Shown here: piece after piece, positions 63,086-64,000 of the stretch
How the letters are laid out: every line of letters starts with the position of its first letter
How positions within the stretch are numbered: position 1 is the first letter of the stretch
The notes under the pieces: model-generated
What the model saw: the letters and a program-made list of their open reading frames with translations, nothing else
The model's database searches: none
What the model was told of the DNA's origin: nothing
Program-made: the position numbers and the translations under genes
NCBI RefSeq assembly: GCF_039696035.1
Contig: NZ_CP155567.1
Location: 4,087,001-4,151,000 of the forward strand
Source of the DNA: Microbulbifer sp. SAOS-129_SWC
GTDB taxonomy: Bacteria; Pseudomonadota; Gammaproteobacteria; Pseudomonadales; Cellvibrionaceae
Length of the DNA: 64,000 nt
Direction: 5' to 3'

Positions 63086-63529
63086 TCACTGATCGATTTC
63101 CGGTTCGACCAGGCGGGCCAGGGCGAGCAGAGATTCCTGCCAGCCGAGATAGCACATCTCCACCGGAATCATTTCGGGAATGCCTTCCTGGACGATGCTT
63201 AGCTCGGTGCCACAAATTACGGTTTTCAGGGTGATGGTCACGTTCATGGTGCCGGGCAGGTTCGGGTCATCGAATTTGTCGGTATAGCGGATCAACTCGC
63301 TTTCGACCAGCTCCTGGTATTCGCCGCCGAACGAATGGCTGTGCCCGTTGGTGAAATTGGTAAATGAGGCTTTGAAGCTGCCGCCCACCCTGGCATCCAG
63401 GTGTTCGAAGTCGGCGGTGAAGCCGTCGGGCGGCATCCATTTGGCCAACGCCTGCGGCTGCAGGAAAGCGCGGTATACGCGCTCCGCCGGCGCGCGCAGG
63501 ATGCGGTGAAGACGCACGGTACCCGTCAT
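63086..63529 (-). CDS. SRPBCC (AHSA1-type) domain protein
   Basis: 147 aa from ATG 63529, whose ATGA overlaps the stop of the YciI-like gene. START-like fold: VRLHRILRAPAERVYRAFLQ, ALAKWMPPDGFTADFEHLD and the final helix LGWQESLLALARLVEPEI. Such proteins bind hydrophobic ligands. The translational overlap shows it belongs to the YciI unit. Confidence 0.88.
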   Translation of the reverse strand: MTGTVRLHRILRAPAERVYRAFLQPQALAKWMPPDGFTADFEHLDARVGGSFKASFTNFTNGHSHSFGGEYQELVESELIRYTDKFDDPNLPGTMNVTITLKTVICGTELSIVQEGIPEMIPVEMCYLGWQESLLALARLVEPEIDQ

Positions 63530-63930
63530 AAGGTTGCTCCTGTTGTGTTGGCCGCGTTGCCGCCGGCTTGGTTGCCTTTTTCCATCAGTTCCCGCGCCGG
63601 GCGGACTTCCACCGAGCCGTAACGGGCCGGCGGGATCTTGCCGGCCAGGGCGATGGCTTCGTCGAGATCCTGCGCTTCGAGCATGTAAAAGCCGGCGAGC
63701 TGCTCCTTGGTCTCGGCAAAGGGGCCGTCGGTGGTGGTGACGCGGTTGTCGCGCACGCGCACCGTGGTGGCGGTGCTGGTGGGCAGCAGCGGGCTGCCGG
63801 TGATGTAGTGGCCGCCTTCGCTCAGGCGCGCGACGCATGCCTTGCATTCCTGGTTCAGCGCGTCCCATTCCTGCTGCGACAGGCGGTCCATGATTTGTTC
63901 GTCGTAATAAACCAGTGCCAGGTACTTCAT
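63526..63930 (-). CDS. YciI/DGPF-domain protein
   Basis: 134 aa. MKYLALVYYDEQIMDRLSQQ, then the DGPF motif (TTTDGPFAETKEQLAGFYML) and the C-terminal YGSVEVRPAREL. The DGPF domain is usually found beside, or fused to, ECF sigma factors. It overlaps the SRPBCC gene and begins 17 bases after the end of a further DGPF-type gene that runs off the window. Confidence 0.9.
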   Translation of the reverse strand: MKYLALVYYDEQIMDRLSQQEWDALNQECKACVARLSEGGHYITGSPLLPTSTATTVRVRDNRVTTTDGPFAETKEQLAGFYMLEAQDLDEAIALAGKIPPARYGSVEVRPARELMEKGNQAGGNAANTTGATL

Positions 63931-63947
63931 TCATTGCTCCTTATGTT

Positions 63948-64000
63948 TCAGTAATGGTGGTCTTCGCACACCGGGCGAATCTCAATAGTGCCGAAACGCG
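63948..64000 (-). CDS. C-terminal end of a further YciI/DGPF-like protein (partial)
   Basis: The last 17 codons on the minus strand read RFGTIEIRPVCEDHHY and stop at 63948. The block resembles the end of the neighbouring YciI gene (YGSVEVRPARE), so a second DGPF-type gene starts beyond the window, 17 bases upstream of the present one. Confidence 0.75.
   Translation of the reverse strand, partial: RFGTIEIRPVCEDHHY

Overview
This 64-kb window is a piece of a GC-rich gammaproteobacterial chromosome. The order ygfB-pepP-ubiH-ubiI, divergent from zapB-like-zapA-6S RNA-ygfA and next to ilvA/rpiA, is a classic gammaproteobacterial core block. The GH16 beta-glucanase with PKD-type domains, the DUF5916 outer-membrane protein, an M16 lipoprotein protease and the TTG starts fit a marine polysaccharide degrader such as Microbulbifer or a relative (inference from content; no database search was possible). 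No tRNA, rRNA, CRISPR array, integrase or prophage was found.

Layout. 1-9.3 kb: 3' part of ptsP, a secreted serine hydrolase, a winged-helix/TPR membrane regulator, gcvT-gcvH (no gcvP beside them), a DUF5916 protein and a 2OG-Fe(II) oxygenase. 9.3-22.6 kb: the core block (CBS protein, CNNM-type protein, rhomboid protease, two ubiquinone-pathway monooxygenases, PepP, UPF0149, ZapB-like/ZapA, 6S RNA, YgfA, IlvA, RpiA, a transglycosylase-like lipoprotein). 22.8-26.8 kb: a DUF4168 protein, a small HTH protein, an AraC-type regulator, a tandem array of REP-like palindromes and a DUF937-OmpA fusion. 27-33.2 kb: a beta-oxidation cluster (thiolase, FadJ/FadB-like bifunctional enzyme, acyl-CoA dehydrogenase, alpha-methylacyl-CoA racemase-like CaiB protein). 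33.2-36.8 kb: DASH cryptochrome, FeS-type photolyase and a DUF1993 protein. 37-46.2 kb: secreted beta-propeller protein, second serine hydrolase, GH16 enzyme and M16 peptidase.

From about 46.3 to 59.5 kb the base composition falls sharply in places and the content becomes accessory. It holds a membrane GAF-like protein with a coupled 65-aa partner, a coiled-coil membrane protein, an IS110/IS1111-family element, RhlE, an unknown gene pair, an amidoligase-glutamine amidotransferase pair, a HAD hydrolase, a DUF1629-like (immunity-type) protein and a YopT-like cysteine protease. These units are separated by at least six copies of an ~80-100 bp palindromic element. The IS110 element sits inside one of them, and its 3' non-coding end holds an RNA-like structure in which I can find short matches to both its target and its own ends, as expected of a bridge/seek RNA. 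A second, transposase-less copy of that end lies next to it.

From 59.5 kb to the end the sequence is ordinary again: a VOC protein, a glutathione S-transferase divergent from a WYL regulator, a second GST, and a YciI-SRPBCC-YciI cluster that runs off the end.
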